Numbered from the stretch's first letter, positions 33,326 to 43,055 are shown. The stretch is 64,000 bases of DNA from CAYRFQ01 sp964423615 (GCA_964423615.1 CAYRFQ010000001.1:62001-126000); one strand, 5' to 3'. The notes: generated from the letters alone by a model not told the origin. Program-made: numbers and translations.

Positions 33326-35620
33326 TCACTGGGCCACCAACTCTTTTTCTTGCGTTTTGAGGATTTGCTTGAGCAACCTTGGGGGAGACATCGGCAGCTC
33401 TTGCATTCGAATTCCAGTCGCCTGGTAAATCGCGTTCGCGATGGCAGGTGGTGGCGGGACGATCGGGACCTCACCAACTCCACGGACTCCGAATGGGTGG
33501 CCTGGATTGGGGACTTCGACGATGATGGTCTCGATCATCGGCAGGTCGAGCGACGTTGGCATGCGGTAGTCGAGGTAGCTCGCGTTGGCCATCTCGCCCC
33601 GATCGTTGTAGAAGTACTCCTCGTTCAATGCCCACCCGATTCCCTGAACGACGCCTCCTTGCATTTGTCCTTCGACGTAGCTTGGGTGGATCGCCTTGCC
33701 AGCATCTTGGACAACGGTGTATCTGAGGATCGTCACTTTGCCCGTCTCGGGGTCGACTTCGACGTCAGCGATGTGGGTTCCGAATGCACCACCTGGAACC
33801 TTCGGGTCGACGCTCGCTCGAGCGAGGATGGCACCACCGGTGGCGTGGAGTCGAGCAGCCAACTCTTTGAATGTCATTTTCTTTGTGGGATCGTCCTTAT
33901 GGACTAACGTTCCGTTGGTGTACTCGACTTTTTCGGGAGTCGTTTCCCAAAGCAAAGCGGCTCGCTGGATCATCTGTTGTTTGATGTCCTCACCCGCTTT
34001 GATGGCTGCGTGGCCGCTAGCGAAAGTGACCCGGCTACCTCCGGTCACGTCGTTATAGCCAACCGTCTCGGTGTCTCCGACAACTGGGTGGACGTCCTCT
34101 GCTGTGATCCCCAGAGTTTCAGCGAGCTGCATCGCCAAGGACGTTCGTGTTCCTCCGATGTCGGTAGAACCTTCCACGAGGTTGACTGTCCCGTCGGCGT
34201 TGACGCTCGCCGAACAGCTCGACTTCAAGCCGGCGTTGAACCAGAAGCCAGAGGCAACGCCACGACCCCGGTATGGTCCTTCGATCGGGGTCCTGTAGTG
34301 ATCGGATTCTTTGGCAGCCGTGGCCGTTTCGACCATTCCGATCCGAACGTACTTTGGTCCATCGGCTCGCCGCGTTCCTTCTTTTGCTCCGTTTTTCTCA
34401 CGGAATTCGAGAGGATCGATGTTCAGTTTTTCGCAAATTTCGTCGACGACCGTCTCGGATGCGAAAGCGGCGTTGGTCGAGCCGGGGGCTCGATACGCGG
34501 ATGTCATTGGCTTGTTGACGACGACGTCGTATCCGTCGATGTGGACGTTCGGGATGTCGTAGCAAGCGAAGACGCACATGCACCCAGGGCCGATGGGTGA
34601 GCCCGCATAAGCACCTGCCTCGTAAGCGAGGTAGGCTTCGGCTGCGACGAGATTGCCCTGTTTGTCGGCTCCCATCTTCACGCGAATGTACGATCCCGGC
34701 GTAGGACCGGTTCCAACGAAGACCTCTTCGCGGTTCATGGTGACCTTGACCGGCTTGCCTGTTTTCTTGCTCAAGGCGGCGGCAACTGGTTGAAGGTAAA
34801 CGCGGATCTTGCCACCGAACCCACCTCCGATTTCCATCGGGATGACTTTGATTCGACTAATCGGTATGGCAAGCAATTCGGCGACTTGGGCGCGGACGGT
34901 GAAGGCTCCTTGCGTGCTCGTCCAAATGGTAAGTTGTCCGTCGGGATTCCACAGTGCGGTGGCGTTATGCGGTTCGATGTACCCCTGGTGGACGGTTGCC
35001 GTTTCGAACTCACGTTCGACGATGATGTCGGCGGCTTCGAATCCTTTGGCAACGTCACCCTTTTTAAACTGAATGTGTTTGGCGATGTTGGATGGCTGCC
35101 CGTTCGTGTTTTGTCCGTTCTCGCCAACCGCTTGTTGAGTGACCATGTCCGGGTGTAACAATGGGGCACCTTCGGACATGGCGTCGCGGACATTTGTTGT
35201 GTGTTGGAGTTGCTCGTAGTCGACTTTGATGAGCTTGAGGGCTTCTTCGGCGATGTGTGGGCTCGTGGCGGCGACGGCGGCGACGGCATGTCCCTTGTAG
35301 AGGACCTTGGTTCGAGCGAGAGTGTTGGAACTCAGGTCGTTGAGCTTGACGGCCCCTTCACCGAGTTCGGCAATCCGATCACCGGGTTCAGCCAGGTCGG
35401 CGCAAGTCACGACGGCCTCGACTCCGGGTAAGGCCTCGGCGGCGCTGGTGTCGATGCCTCGAATATAGCCGTGGGCAATGGGGCTACGGAGAATCCTACC
35501 GTGGAGCATTCCAGGCAAGTTCAGGTCGGCGCCGTACATCGCACGTCCTGTTACTTTGTCGACCCCGTCGTGTCGAATCGGGCGCGTGCCGATGACCTTG
35601 TAACCGTTTGTCTCGTTCAC
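33326..35620 (-). CDS. Xanthine dehydrogenase family molybdopterin-binding subunit
   Basis: A 764-residue large subunit of the xanthine oxidase family, which hydroxylates N-heterocycles, aldehydes or CO with molybdopterin. The N-terminal 'HDGVDKVTGRAMYGADLNLPGMLHG' and 'GVEAVVTCADLAEPG' form the aldehyde oxidase/XDH hammerhead domain. Cofactor-binding 'EIGGGFGGKI' and the late 'GVRGVGE' with the likely catalytic glutamate are intact. The start is GTG 35620, with AAAGGACA before it. No FAD-binding or 2Fe-2S subunit gene is in the neighbourhood, so electron-transfer partners must be encoded elsewhere. The substrate cannot be told from sequence. Confidence 0.9.
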   Translation of the reverse strand: MNETNGYKVIGTRPIRHDGVDKVTGRAMYGADLNLPGMLHGRILRSPIAHGYIRGIDTSAAEALPGVEAVVTCADLAEPGDRIAELGEGAVKLNDLSSNTLARTKVLYKGHAVAAVAATSPHIAEEALKLIKVDYEQLQHTTNVRDAMSEGAPLLHPDMVTQQAVGENGQNTNGQPSNIAKHIQFKKGDVAKGFEAADIIVEREFETATVHQGYIEPHNATALWNPDGQLTIWTSTQGAFTVRAQVAELLAIPISRIKVIPMEIGGGFGGKIRVYLQPVAAALSKKTGKPVKVTMNREEVFVGTGPTPGSYIRVKMGADKQGNLVAAEAYLAYEAGAYAGSPIGPGCMCVFACYDIPNVHIDGYDVVVNKPMTSAYRAPGSTNAAFASETVVDEICEKLNIDPLEFREKNGAKEGTRRADGPKYVRIGMVETATAAKESDHYRTPIEGPYRGRGVASGFWFNAGLKSSCSASVNADGTVNLVEGSTDIGGTRTSLAMQLAETLGITAEDVHPVVGDTETVGYNDVTGGSRVTFASGHAAIKAGEDIKQQMIQRAALLWETTPEKVEYTNGTLVHKDDPTKKMTFKELAARLHATGGAILARASVDPKVPGGAFGTHIADVEVDPETGKVTILRYTVVQDAGKAIHPSYVEGQMQGGVVQGIGWALNEEYFYNDRGEMANASYLDYRMPTSLDLPMIETIIVEVPNPGHPFGVRGVGEVPIVPPPPAIANAIYQATGIRMQELPMSPPRLLKQILKTQEKELVAQ

Positions 35621-36010
35621 TGGGCTATGTCCTTTTGGTTGAGTATTGGTTTTCGATGTATGCAGGCTCAGATAACGTCGGGTTTATCTGATTGGAATAG
35701 TCGGGGTAAAGCGATTACTTTCGATCTTCGCTCGCGCTACGGGTTTGAGCTCTTGACGAATGCGTGTAGCGTATGTGTGGAATTGTGTAGGGCGTGACAG
35801 GGAAACAAAGCGAAGATGACCCACCGTGTTGAGTAAGGGTGTGCCTGTGTTCGGTTGTCCTACCCTACGAAAAACGGACAGCTAGAAATTTTGCGTTGCG
35901 TGTTTGCGAGGTCCATTTAGCGGACGACACAATTAGCGTGCTTGCTGCGGCATCTCGCAGCGTTCCACACAGAACGCTCTCTGCTTCGACAAATTCCATC
36001 TGGTCAACGG
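35621..36010. other. Intergenic stretch, nothing recognised
   Basis: Upstream of the GTG start of the molybdenum subunit gene, downstream of the HEAT gene stop. It should hold the promoter of the former. I see no gene or clear hairpin. Confidence 0.4.
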
Positions 36011-37723
36011 CTACATGGCTTTTTTCACATTGGCCAACAATTCTTTGGCGGCAGCTTTGACTTCGGGCAAAGCCTCTTTTTCTTGTAGGATGTTCTTGAG
36101 TTCCTGGATAATTGCCGGTCGCGTTTTGACGACGTTTCCTCCGATTTCATCGAGTGCCGACAGAGGTAGTACGCGAGCGTCGCCACTTACGGTGCCCTGG
36201 GCTTTCACGTTTCCGCCACCTTTTTCGACGCCGGTGCCGCTGGTACCGGAATCCACTTTACCAGTATAAATTTGGAACGTCTTGTCCTTGAGGTACTCGC
36301 CGAGTGTGTCGATGGTTTGTTTCGTTGCCTTCGGTCCTCGTAACCGTCCGAGGAGGAAGGCAGAGTCGTACCGGAACTTTCGGTTTTCTTCCGTTTTCGG
36401 TTCCTTCAGAGTTTCCTCGAGCGTTTGGAGGAGGGCTTCCTCATAGCGTAAGTGGCCGCCGTGACCGAACAGGGCGATCATGGCCCAGTTCCTTGCCAGG
36501 GGGAGGTCGCTTTTGTCGGCGATCACTTTGGTGAGAATGGGCACAGCGTTTTTCACCTGAGGAACCCCCTCTCGTTGTATGGTTTCATCCTTCATGGCAT
36601 CCTGGCCAATGCGGAGGATCGCATCGGCGGCCCAACGTCGCACCTCGACGGCCTCGCTTCTGTCGGTGACGACTTGCACAAGTTTGGGGATCGCGGTGGT
36701 TGCTTCTCTCTGTATCCCACCAAGGGCTACGGAGGCCATTTGCCGGACTTCTTTGTTTTTGTGGTCCAGGAGATTCAATAACGTGGGAATGGCTGGTTTG
36801 GCAGTCGGTCCGATGGTGTTGATGGCACCTGCGGCCTGTCGAATACGCCTGATATTTTTACTTTTGAGGGCGGTGACGAACAGGTCAACAGCCTTGGTTG
36901 CGGCTGGTCCACCGATGTTGCCCAAGGCGAGGGCAGCGTTCCATCGGATTTCTTCGTAAGGGTCCACGAGCCGACCGACCAATGGTTCTTTGGCAACGTC
37001 GGCGTCCTGAGGGGTAACGATGTCGACCAAGAGACTGCTGGCGGCTTTTCGTACTTCGGAATTGGGACAAGGGAGGCACTCCAAGAGTTCGCGAAGTGCC
37101 GGAGCCGCGTCTTCTTTGTAGTTGAGCAGGGCCATGGCGGCGTCTCGTTTGACGAGGTTGTCGGAATCTCGGAGGGCCTTGCGAAGACTGTTGACGGCAC
37201 TTGCGTCCATCTGGCCGAGGGCCCATGCGGCGTTCTGTCGGACGGCTGGATTCTCTTTTGGGTTGCTGACGACTTCGTTCAACAAGCGTAACGAGTTGAT
37301 CACCTCTGCCCTTGGTAGGCAACCGATGGCGTACACGAGACTCCGCCGGACGAGAGGAGCCTTTTCCGAGCGGAAGGCCGCCCGTAATTTGGCCGGTAAT
37401 TCCGGGTCGTCCGTGGAGGGACCGCCCAAACCCACCTTGCAGATTTCTCCGATGGCGTAAGCTGCCGCGTCGCGAACAGCTGGGTTTTCGTCGTTTCGGG
37501 CTATTTTCAACAACATAGGGACTTCGGCAACGGCATGCTCCTGGATTTTTCCGATCGCAAAGGCCGCGCTGCGACGCTCCTTGGGATTGGTTGAGTTGAG
37601 TTGTTTTTTCCAGTGCGAGAGCGATTTCCCAAGAAAGGAATTGCCACCATATCCTGAAGAGATTTGTGGAAATGCCATGCAAACGACCGATCCAACGAAC
37701 AACGCGAAGAGACTGCGAGACAT
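36011..37723 (-). CDS. Secreted HEAT-repeat protein
   Basis: A 570-residue exported alpha-solenoid. The leader is 'LFALFVGSVVCMAFPQISSG'. From about residue 40 to 430 there are roughly ten to twelve HEAT repeats of the PBS-lyase type, for example 'RRSAAFAIGKIQEHAVAEVPMLL', 'PAVRDAAAYAIGEI', 'PAVRQNAAWALGQM', 'EEIRWNAALALGNIGG' and 'KEVRQMASVALGGIQ'. A less ordered stretch with a Gly/Ser run ('KVDSGTSGTGVEKGGGNVKAQG') follows, then a helical end 'EVKAAAKELLANVKK'. HEAT arrays are protein-binding scaffolds. Neighbours give no hint of a partner. Starts at ATG 37723. Confidence 0.9.
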   Translation of the reverse strand: MSRSLFALFVGSVVCMAFPQISSGYGGNSFLGKSLSHWKKQLNSTNPKERRSAAFAIGKIQEHAVAEVPMLLKIARNDENPAVRDAAAYAIGEICKVGLGGPSTDDPELPAKLRAAFRSEKAPLVRRSLVYAIGCLPRAEVINSLRLLNEVVSNPKENPAVRQNAAWALGQMDASAVNSLRKALRDSDNLVKRDAAMALLNYKEDAAPALRELLECLPCPNSEVRKAASSLLVDIVTPQDADVAKEPLVGRLVDPYEEIRWNAALALGNIGGPAATKAVDLFVTALKSKNIRRIRQAAGAINTIGPTAKPAIPTLLNLLDHKNKEVRQMASVALGGIQREATTAIPKLVQVVTDRSEAVEVRRWAADAILRIGQDAMKDETIQREGVPQVKNAVPILTKVIADKSDLPLARNWAMIALFGHGGHLRYEEALLQTLEETLKEPKTEENRKFRYDSAFLLGRLRGPKATKQTIDTLGEYLKDKTFQIYTGKVDSGTSGTGVEKGGGNVKAQGTVSGDARVLPLSALDEIGGNVVKTRPAIIQELKNILQEKEALPEVKAAAKELLANVKKAM

Positions 37724-38394
37724 GACGTTCGTCCTTTACTGAACCGATTTGGCAGATGCTGTGAATGGCGGTTGTCAGGGTTCGATGGATTTTAGAATCC
37801 GGCCCAAACAGTTGCTAACAGCCGAGTGTGGATTGCGACCGTTGGCTCTCCAGATCAAAATTCACATTTATCATTGTAATGCTTTCGCCAGGTTTTGACG
37901 AGAACCGAATGGAATATCGCATTCGGCTTATCTGATGGTGTCGAGGTAACTTCACAACATTTTTTTCGTGCTTCCTTGCCAACGGTGGGTTATCTCTGAC
38001 TACAGAGAGTTGCGTGACTAATGAAACAGTCGCCCGAGACTTTAACGCAAGACGTTCCAGTACCTCGCCATTCTGACCGAGCTACTATGAGGTCGGCCTT
38101 GGAACAGAAAAGGAATGGTCGTCCGGTTCGTAGGCACATGCGGCTGACGTGTATGTACGACAAACAGAATGACCGGATAACTAAAAATTTCGCGTTCCTC
38201 GACCTAAAAACACGACTTGGATGGATTCGCGGTCGTTGACGAAAGGTTATTATCTTCACCTTCGGGCTTGTTGGTCAGGCGTTTCATTACTGCGTAGGTC
38301 CCAATAAACTGTTTTCTGCTCCTTGGATTGACGAGTCCACACTCCTTGCCAAGGCATTCCTCAAAGTTGCTGTCTCTTCGGAGAGTTATTGTTG
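37724..38394. other. Divergent intergenic region, nothing recognised
   Basis: Separates the HEAT gene from the PVC cytochrome gene, which diverge, so both promoters lie here. Short frames (such as 38021-38239) have no ribosome binding site and no recognisable product. I see no tRNA or strong hairpin. Confidence 0.4.
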
Positions 38395-41300
38395 ATGAGA
38401 TACGTAGTTAGTTGTTCCCTGGTCCTGGGTTTGTGCTGGGGCATTGGTGGTGCCCCCGTGGGTCAACCACAGCGAGTTGGTGGAAAAAAGACGGACAAGG
38501 CAGCCTGGTTGAAGGCCAAGCCTCGCCCGCAATGGATTTGGCACAAGCAGGCCCGTGACGGTCAAACTGTTTATCTGCGGAAGTCCTTTTCTTTATCCAA
38601 GAAAATCAAAACCGCTCAACTGTACACGACTTGCGACAACAAACTTAAGTTGTGGATTAATGGGAAACTTGTCGGGACGAGTCGAGATTGGCCATATCCA
38701 GTCCAGAAGGATGTTGCCCAGTTCTTGAAGCCAGGGACGAACTTCATTGCCGCCGAGTGCAAGAACGATTCCGGCCCCGCTGGATTCGTCCTCAAGCTGA
38801 GGATGACGACTGTGAGCGGGAAAGAACTCACGATCGTTTCGAATCGATCGTGGCAGCTTTCGACCGAAGAGGAACCCAACTGGCAGTCGGTGAACTTCCA
38901 AGGGAAATGGAATAACAAACTGGTCCAAGCGGTCGGAAAACTCGGCCGCGGTCCCTGGGGGATTCCTGCGTACTCAAAGCAGGTAGTCGGTGGCGGAGGA
39001 AATCGACTCGACCCGGACAATGTCACGAACTTGCCTGGATTCCAGGTCGATCTCGTCTACGTAGTGCCGAGATCCCAGGGCAGCTGGGTGTCGTTGGCGA
39101 CAGACAGCAAAGGTGGTTTTTATGCGAGCGACCAGGGTGGGGCCGGGTTGTTTCACATAACTGTGGATGAAGACGGGAAAGCCAATGTTTCGGAAGTTCC
39201 CGTTCAAGTCGGAGGTCGTCGACTTTCTGGAGCGCAGGGACTGGTTTGGGCTTATGATTCGCTTTGGTTCCATCGAAACGGCGGTAACCTCTACCGTGTA
39301 ACCGATTCCAATAAGGACGGTCTGCTTGACAAGGCTGAAGTCATGCCTGGCGGTTCGGGAGGTGGAGAGCACGGCAACCATGCTGTTGTGATTACCGAAG
39401 ACATGAAGGGGCTGTATCTCGTCGGAGGCAACTCGGCCCCCTTGGCAGCCCTGACTCGCAAACGGGTGCAAGATTGGAACGAAGATCATCTTCTGCCTCG
39501 GTTGTGGGATGCCCGAGGCCACGCACGAGGTCGGTTGGCACCGGGAGGTTGGATCACGCGGTTTGATCTAAAAACCAAGACCCAGGAATTGATCTGTAGT
39601 GGATTCCGAAACGAATACGATGTGGCACTCAATCGTTATGGTGATCTCTTCACGTATGATTCGGACATGGAATGGGATCTGGGGTTACCTTGGTATCGTC
39701 CGACTCGCATTTGTCTGGCGGCCAGCGGGATCGACTACGGGTGGCGCAGTGGTTCGGTGAAATGGCCGAAGTATTTTGAAGATACTTTGGGCCCAGTTGT
39801 CGAGATCGGACCCGGATCACCAACGGGAGTTTTGGCGGGGATCGGAGCAAAGTTTCCGGCCAAGTATCAAGACGCGATTTACGCTCTCGACTGGACGTTT
39901 GGGACGATCTACGCGATTCACTTGACTCCCAAAGGGGCAGGTTACACTGGCGAACGCGAGGCGTTCGTGTATGGGTCTCCGTTACCAGTGACCGACGCGG
40001 TGATCGGCCAGGATGGTGCGATGTATTTTCTGATCGGCGGTCGTGGGAGCCAGTCGGCGATGTTTCGAGTCCGGTACGTCGGCAAAGAATCGACGGAAGC
40101 GGGCAAAGGGAATGACACTCCCGAAGCGGCGAAGGCGCGAGAACTACGTCGCGAATTGGAAGCGTTTCATGGCCGTAAAGTAGGCGTGGCAGTCATGAAG
40201 GCGTGGCCGCACCTGTCCACAGAAGACCGGTTTCTTCGGAATGCTGCTCGTGTCGCCATCGAATCGCAGCCTGTTAACCAATGGGCCGACCGCGTCCTGA
40301 CGGAAGAGAACCCTCAAGCTCGGATCACCTCAGCCGTGGCCCTGGCTAGGATGGGTTCGAAATTGCATCGCGGGAGGTTACTCGCCAGTTTGCTCGAACT
40401 CGACCCGTCCAAGCTAACGGAATCGCAGTTCCTCGGGTTGTTACGGGCCTATTCCTTGAATTTCATTCGACTTGGTCGGCCGACGGACATGGAACGACAG
40501 CAAGTCATCGACAAACTCGATCCCCACTTGCCGAGTCAAAGTGACGACTTAAATACCGAGTTGTTGCGAGTTCTCACTTACTTGCGTGCACCGAGTGCCA
40601 TTCCTAAGGGGATTGCCCTGATCAAAAATCGCACGCGACCGAAGATTCCCGACTGGACAGCTTTGGCGAAGCGGAACCCTGGTTATGGTCGCGCGGTCCA
40701 AAGGATGATCGACAACCATCCACCGTCTGTGGAGATTGGATATGCCTATCTCTTGCGAAACTTGAAGCGAGGCTGGACCCTCAAGCAACGGCGCACATAT
40801 TTTCAGTTCCTCAACCAAGCGGCCAAAGGATCGGGAGGCGCGAGTTTTCCCGGTTACCTGACACGGATTCGTGAGGAGGCCCTGGGGAACTGCACCAACG
40901 AGGAACGCCTGGCCTTGAAGGACATCACTGGGGAAAATTTCAATCCATTGCCAGACTTTGAGATCATCAAGCCCAAGGGGCCTGGTCGTAAATGGACAGT
41001 GAAAGAAGCCATTAAGAACCTTCGCGGCAAGGCCAATTTTGAAAGAGGCCGGAGTTTGTTCTTCTCGGCGACGTGTGCGAAGTGTCATCGTCTTGGCGGG
41101 CTCGGGGGTGATATTGGTCCGGACTTGACGAGCCTCCCGAACCGTTTTGACCAAAACTACGTCGTCGAGGCCATCATTCACCCGAGCAAGAACATTTCAG
41201 ATCAGTATGGCTCGTCGTTGCTTAAATTGAAGAACGGCAAAGTCCTCAATGGCCTTGTGGTCGAACAGGGAGATAAGCTCAAGTTCTATCCGATCAAAGC

Positions 41301-41469
41301 CGACGCCATTCCAACGATCATTTCTAGAGAAGACGTCGTCATGATGAAGGATTCCCCGGTGTCACAGATGCCAACAGGTTTGCTTGATACTCTCAATCCA
41401 GGGGAACTACGTGATTTGGTGGCTTACCTAATGTCTGGTGGGAACCCGCGCGATCGTCGGTTTCGCTAA
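38395..41469 (+). CDS. PVC-type heme-binding CxxCH protein
   Basis: A 1024-residue exported protein. After the leader ('LVLGLCWGIGGAPVG') comes a jelly-roll domain ('QTVYLRKSFSLSKKIKTAQLY', 'LKLWINGKLVG'), then a six-bladed propeller of the membrane-bound dehydrogenase type ('ATDSKGGFYASDQGG', 'FRNEYDVALNRYGDLFTYDSDMEWDLGLPWYRP', 'LDWTFGTIYAIHL'), then a helical, HEAT-like segment, and near residue 893 a cytochrome c motif C-A-K-C-H ('FSATCAKCHRLGGLGGDIGPDL') with distal 'GLLDTLNPGELRDLVAYLMS'. This is the standard planctomycete PVC layout, thought to oxidise sugars with electrons passed to heme, but the substrate is unknown. ATG 38395 has GGAGAG upstream. It is not next to the DUF1549/DUF1501 genes. 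Confidence 0.92.
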   Translation: MRYVVSCSLVLGLCWGIGGAPVGQPQRVGGKKTDKAAWLKAKPRPQWIWHKQARDGQTVYLRKSFSLSKKIKTAQLYTTCDNKLKLWINGKLVGTSRDWPYPVQKDVAQFLKPGTNFIAAECKNDSGPAGFVLKLRMTTVSGKELTIVSNRSWQLSTEEEPNWQSVNFQGKWNNKLVQAVGKLGRGPWGIPAYSKQVVGGGGNRLDPDNVTNLPGFQVDLVYVVPRSQGSWVSLATDSKGGFYASDQGGAGLFHITVDEDGKANVSEVPVQVGGRRLSGAQGLVWAYDSLWFHRNGGNLYRVTDSNKDGLLDKAEVMPGGSGGGEHGNHAVVITEDMKGLYLVGGNSAPLAALTRKRVQDWNEDHLLPRLWDARGHARGRLAPGGWITRFDLKTKTQELICSGFRNEYDVALNRYGDLFTYDSDMEWDLGLPWYRPTRICLAASGIDYGWRSGSVKWPKYFEDTLGPVVEIGPGSPTGVLAGIGAKFPAKYQDAIYALDWTFGTIYAIHLTPKGAGYTGEREAFVYGSPLPVTDAVIGQDGAMYFLIGGRGSQSAMFRVRYVGKESTEAGKGNDTPEAAKARELRRELEAFHGRKVGVAVMKAWPHLSTEDRFLRNAARVAIESQPVNQWADRVLTEENPQARITSAVALARMGSKLHRGRLLASLLELDPSKLTESQFLGLLRAYSLNFIRLGRPTDMERQQVIDKLDPHLPSQSDDLNTELLRVLTYLRAPSAIPKGIALIKNRTRPKIPDWTALAKRNPGYGRAVQRMIDNHPPSVEIGYAYLLRNLKRGWTLKQRRTYFQFLNQAAKGSGGASFPGYLTRIREEALGNCTNEERLALKDITGENFNPLPDFEIIKPKGPGRKWTVKEAIKNLRGKANFERGRSLFFSATCAKCHRLGGLGGDIGPDLTSLPNRFDQNYVVEAIIHPSKNISDQYGSSLLKLKNGKVLNGLVVEQGDKLKFYPIKADAIPTIISREDVVMMKDSPVSQMPTGLLDTLNPGELRDLVAYLMSGGNPRDRRFR

Positions 41470-41484
41470 ACCGCACTTTTCCAA

Positions 41485-41502
41485 GGTGGACTTTGGTCCA
41501 CC
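41485..41502 (+). terminator. Terminator-like hairpin after the PVC gene
   Basis: GGTGGAC-TTTG-GTCCACC, a perfect 7-bp stem 15 bases after the stop codon. It is followed by a pyrimidine-rich stretch, with a run of seven T about 25 bases further on. Confidence 0.55.
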
Positions 41503-41599
41503 ACGGTCTTCCTCTTTCCGGTCTCTTTTTTTCCTGAAAAACTGGGGTATTTCGTGCCGATAACAGAATTCAGGGAAAGCACAGGAGCGAGGAAGAGCC

Positions 41600-41914
41600 A
41601 TGCAGGTTCTGAGGGTGATTGCAAGATGTGGAATAGTGGTGGTCTTGATTGCCAATCTGGGGTGCAAATCCACTGCGAGGCATCCGAGCGATCCACTGTT
41701 TTTGAAACGTCCGCCGGTCGTTCGCACCGAGATATCCAATGGTTTTCCGAATCCCAGGACTGATGTTCCCAGGGCTCCCACGGTACCGCGGGGTGTGTTG
41801 CAGGCAACGGAAAAGAAGCCATCGAGTCCGAACGTCAACTTCGTGAGTAGCCCCAGCAGTGATGGAACTGCCCTGGGATTTCAACGTGTGATTTTGCTTG
41901 AACCTACTCGGTAA
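41600..41914 (+). CDS. Small lipoprotein, unknown function
   Basis: A 104-residue protein with a lipoprotein leader ('VIARCGIVVVLIANLGCKS'; lipobox A-N-L-G-C, C22 the likely lipidated residue). The mature part is short, rich in P, S, R and T, and has no recognisable domain; the C-terminus 'GTALGFQRVILLEPTR' may be a beta strand. The start ATG 41600 follows GAGGAAGAG, so translation looks real. Surface anchoring in the outer or inner membrane is the only role I can infer. Lies 130 bases after the PVC gene, behind a hairpin. Confidence 0.7.
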   Translation: MQVLRVIARCGIVVVLIANLGCKSTARHPSDPLFLKRPPVVRTEISNGFPNPRTDVPRAPTVPRGVLQATEKKPSSPNVNFVSSPSSDGTALGFQRVILLEPTR

Positions 41915-42369
41915 CGCAAACTCCAATGTGACCCAAGCGTGTTGCTTTAGCAAATGGCGAAAGGGTATGGCGGTTCCTTGGAGGCGTGTTTTGGATTTCT
42001 GTCTCGAAGGAGCGAATGGTGCTAGCCTTGAGTGTCAACTCACAGAACAGAAAATGATGCTCTCAGTGTCCCATGAGTTCATGGTTAGGATGTGAAGCCG
42101 CGTAGCTCACAATCCAGTTTCTCAGCCCTTCAGTCTGGTGGCCGTTCATGTCCGCGTGAATCATCAACAATTGGAAGTTTCCGAACCAGACGAACTCCGA
42201 TGAACGAATAACCAACTATTCCTACCGGTCTCTGCGAGCGCTGCCGAAACGTGTTTAGGACGAGACGGAGCGAATTGTCGATGTCGATTCTTCTCACCAA
42301 ATAACCTTTCTTGATGACATCAATGAATCAGATTCTTCGTGGCCAACCAAAGATGCTGACGAAGAGCGA
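41915..42369. other. Intergenic stretch with possible degraded coding remnant
   Basis: No intact gene is supported. On the minus strand, 42215-42063 reads as protein-like sequence without ATG ('MIHADMNGHQTEGLRNWI'), bounded upstream by two in-frame stops, so a remnant of a lost gene is possible. The last 110 bases are open in frame with the following plus-strand gene. Confidence 0.35.
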
Positions 42370-42816
42370 TTGCTTTACGCCTTGGCTCTTATCGACGCTC
42401 AGTGGTATAGGGAAAAACAGGTGTGCTTTGCTCGTGGCAGAAAGTACTACCCAAGCGAGCCAAGGTCTTCCAAAGAAAAAAAGGCGGTGTTGATCGGTAT
42501 CTCGTTGCTGGAGGCATTCCCGATAGCAGGTCTAGTAGTTGGCGTTGTACATCGAAATATCTGGCTCATTCTGGTTAGTCTGCTGTTCGGAGTCATTCTG
42601 GCTGTTTTGTACTTGTACAGCTGCAAGTACGAGGAACTGTACGAGAAAGCCTATTATCGGTGGCAGAGACGGAGACAGAAGATCTTGGAAGGGGATTATT
42701 CAGAAATTGAACTCATTGAGAACCATCCTGTCAAGGGATTGGCTTTGTTCTTTCCGAATCCGGACACTCGCTTTGGGTCGTGGCCCTTTTCAATCTTTCT
42801 CAGGAAAGACAAGTAG
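42370..42816 (+). CDS. Small membrane protein, unknown function; start uncertain
   Basis: A 148-residue protein if translation begins at TTG 42370 (GAAGAG nine bases upstream). A hydrophilic N-terminus leads into two close transmembrane helices ('AVLIGISLLEAFPIAGLVVGVV' and 'NIWLILVSLLFGVILAVLYLY'), then a charged helix 'EELYEKAYYRWQRRRQKILEG' and a cytosolic tail. I do not recognise the family. The same frame stays open for 37 codons upstream, back to a TAG at 42256, and reads as plausible acidic protein ('FLDDINESDSSWPTKDADEE'), but no ATG or GTG occurs in it. So the gene either begins at TTG, at a rare start, or has lost its 5' end. Confidence 0.5.
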   Translation: MLYALALIDAQWYREKQVCFARGRKYYPSEPRSSKEKKAVLIGISLLEAFPIAGLVVGVVHRNIWLILVSLLFGVILAVLYLYSCKYEELYEKAYYRWQRRRQKILEGDYSEIELIENHPVKGLALFFPNPDTRFGSWPFSIFLRKDK

Positions 42817-42962
42817 CGGTTGGACTGAGAATGCCGCAGAGTTTTTTAACTGTTATGGGGGTAGAAGCTGAGTAGGTCGGCTCCCAACTTGGGTCGATCA
42901 ATTTGGGAGCCGTGCTTAGTCTTAGAGCGTTTCTCAATTGGTTTGGTTACGATGAGCAAAAA

Positions 42963-43020
42963 GTACACACATCTTGCGTGTACCCACGGAATTGAAATAG
43001 TACACGCAAGGCGTGTGCAC
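42963..43020. repeat. Nested inverted repeat between convergent genes
   Basis: Two 21-base arms (42963-42983 and 43000-43020) are reverse complements with three mismatches, and the inner 11 bases CTTGCGTGTAC/GTACACGCAAG match exactly. Each arm is itself partly palindromic (GTACAC...GTGTAC). It lies between the ends of the small membrane protein gene and the subtilase gene and may act as a two-way terminator or form a cruciform. Confidence 0.6.
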
Positions 43021-43055
43021 GACTTGGCATGCACCCAATGACAACGTTAACCGCT

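Noticed and set aside
38021..38239. 72-codon frame in the gap before the PVC cytochrome gene
   Set aside because: No ribosome binding site, basic nonsense-like composition, and an equally long frame runs on the opposite strand.
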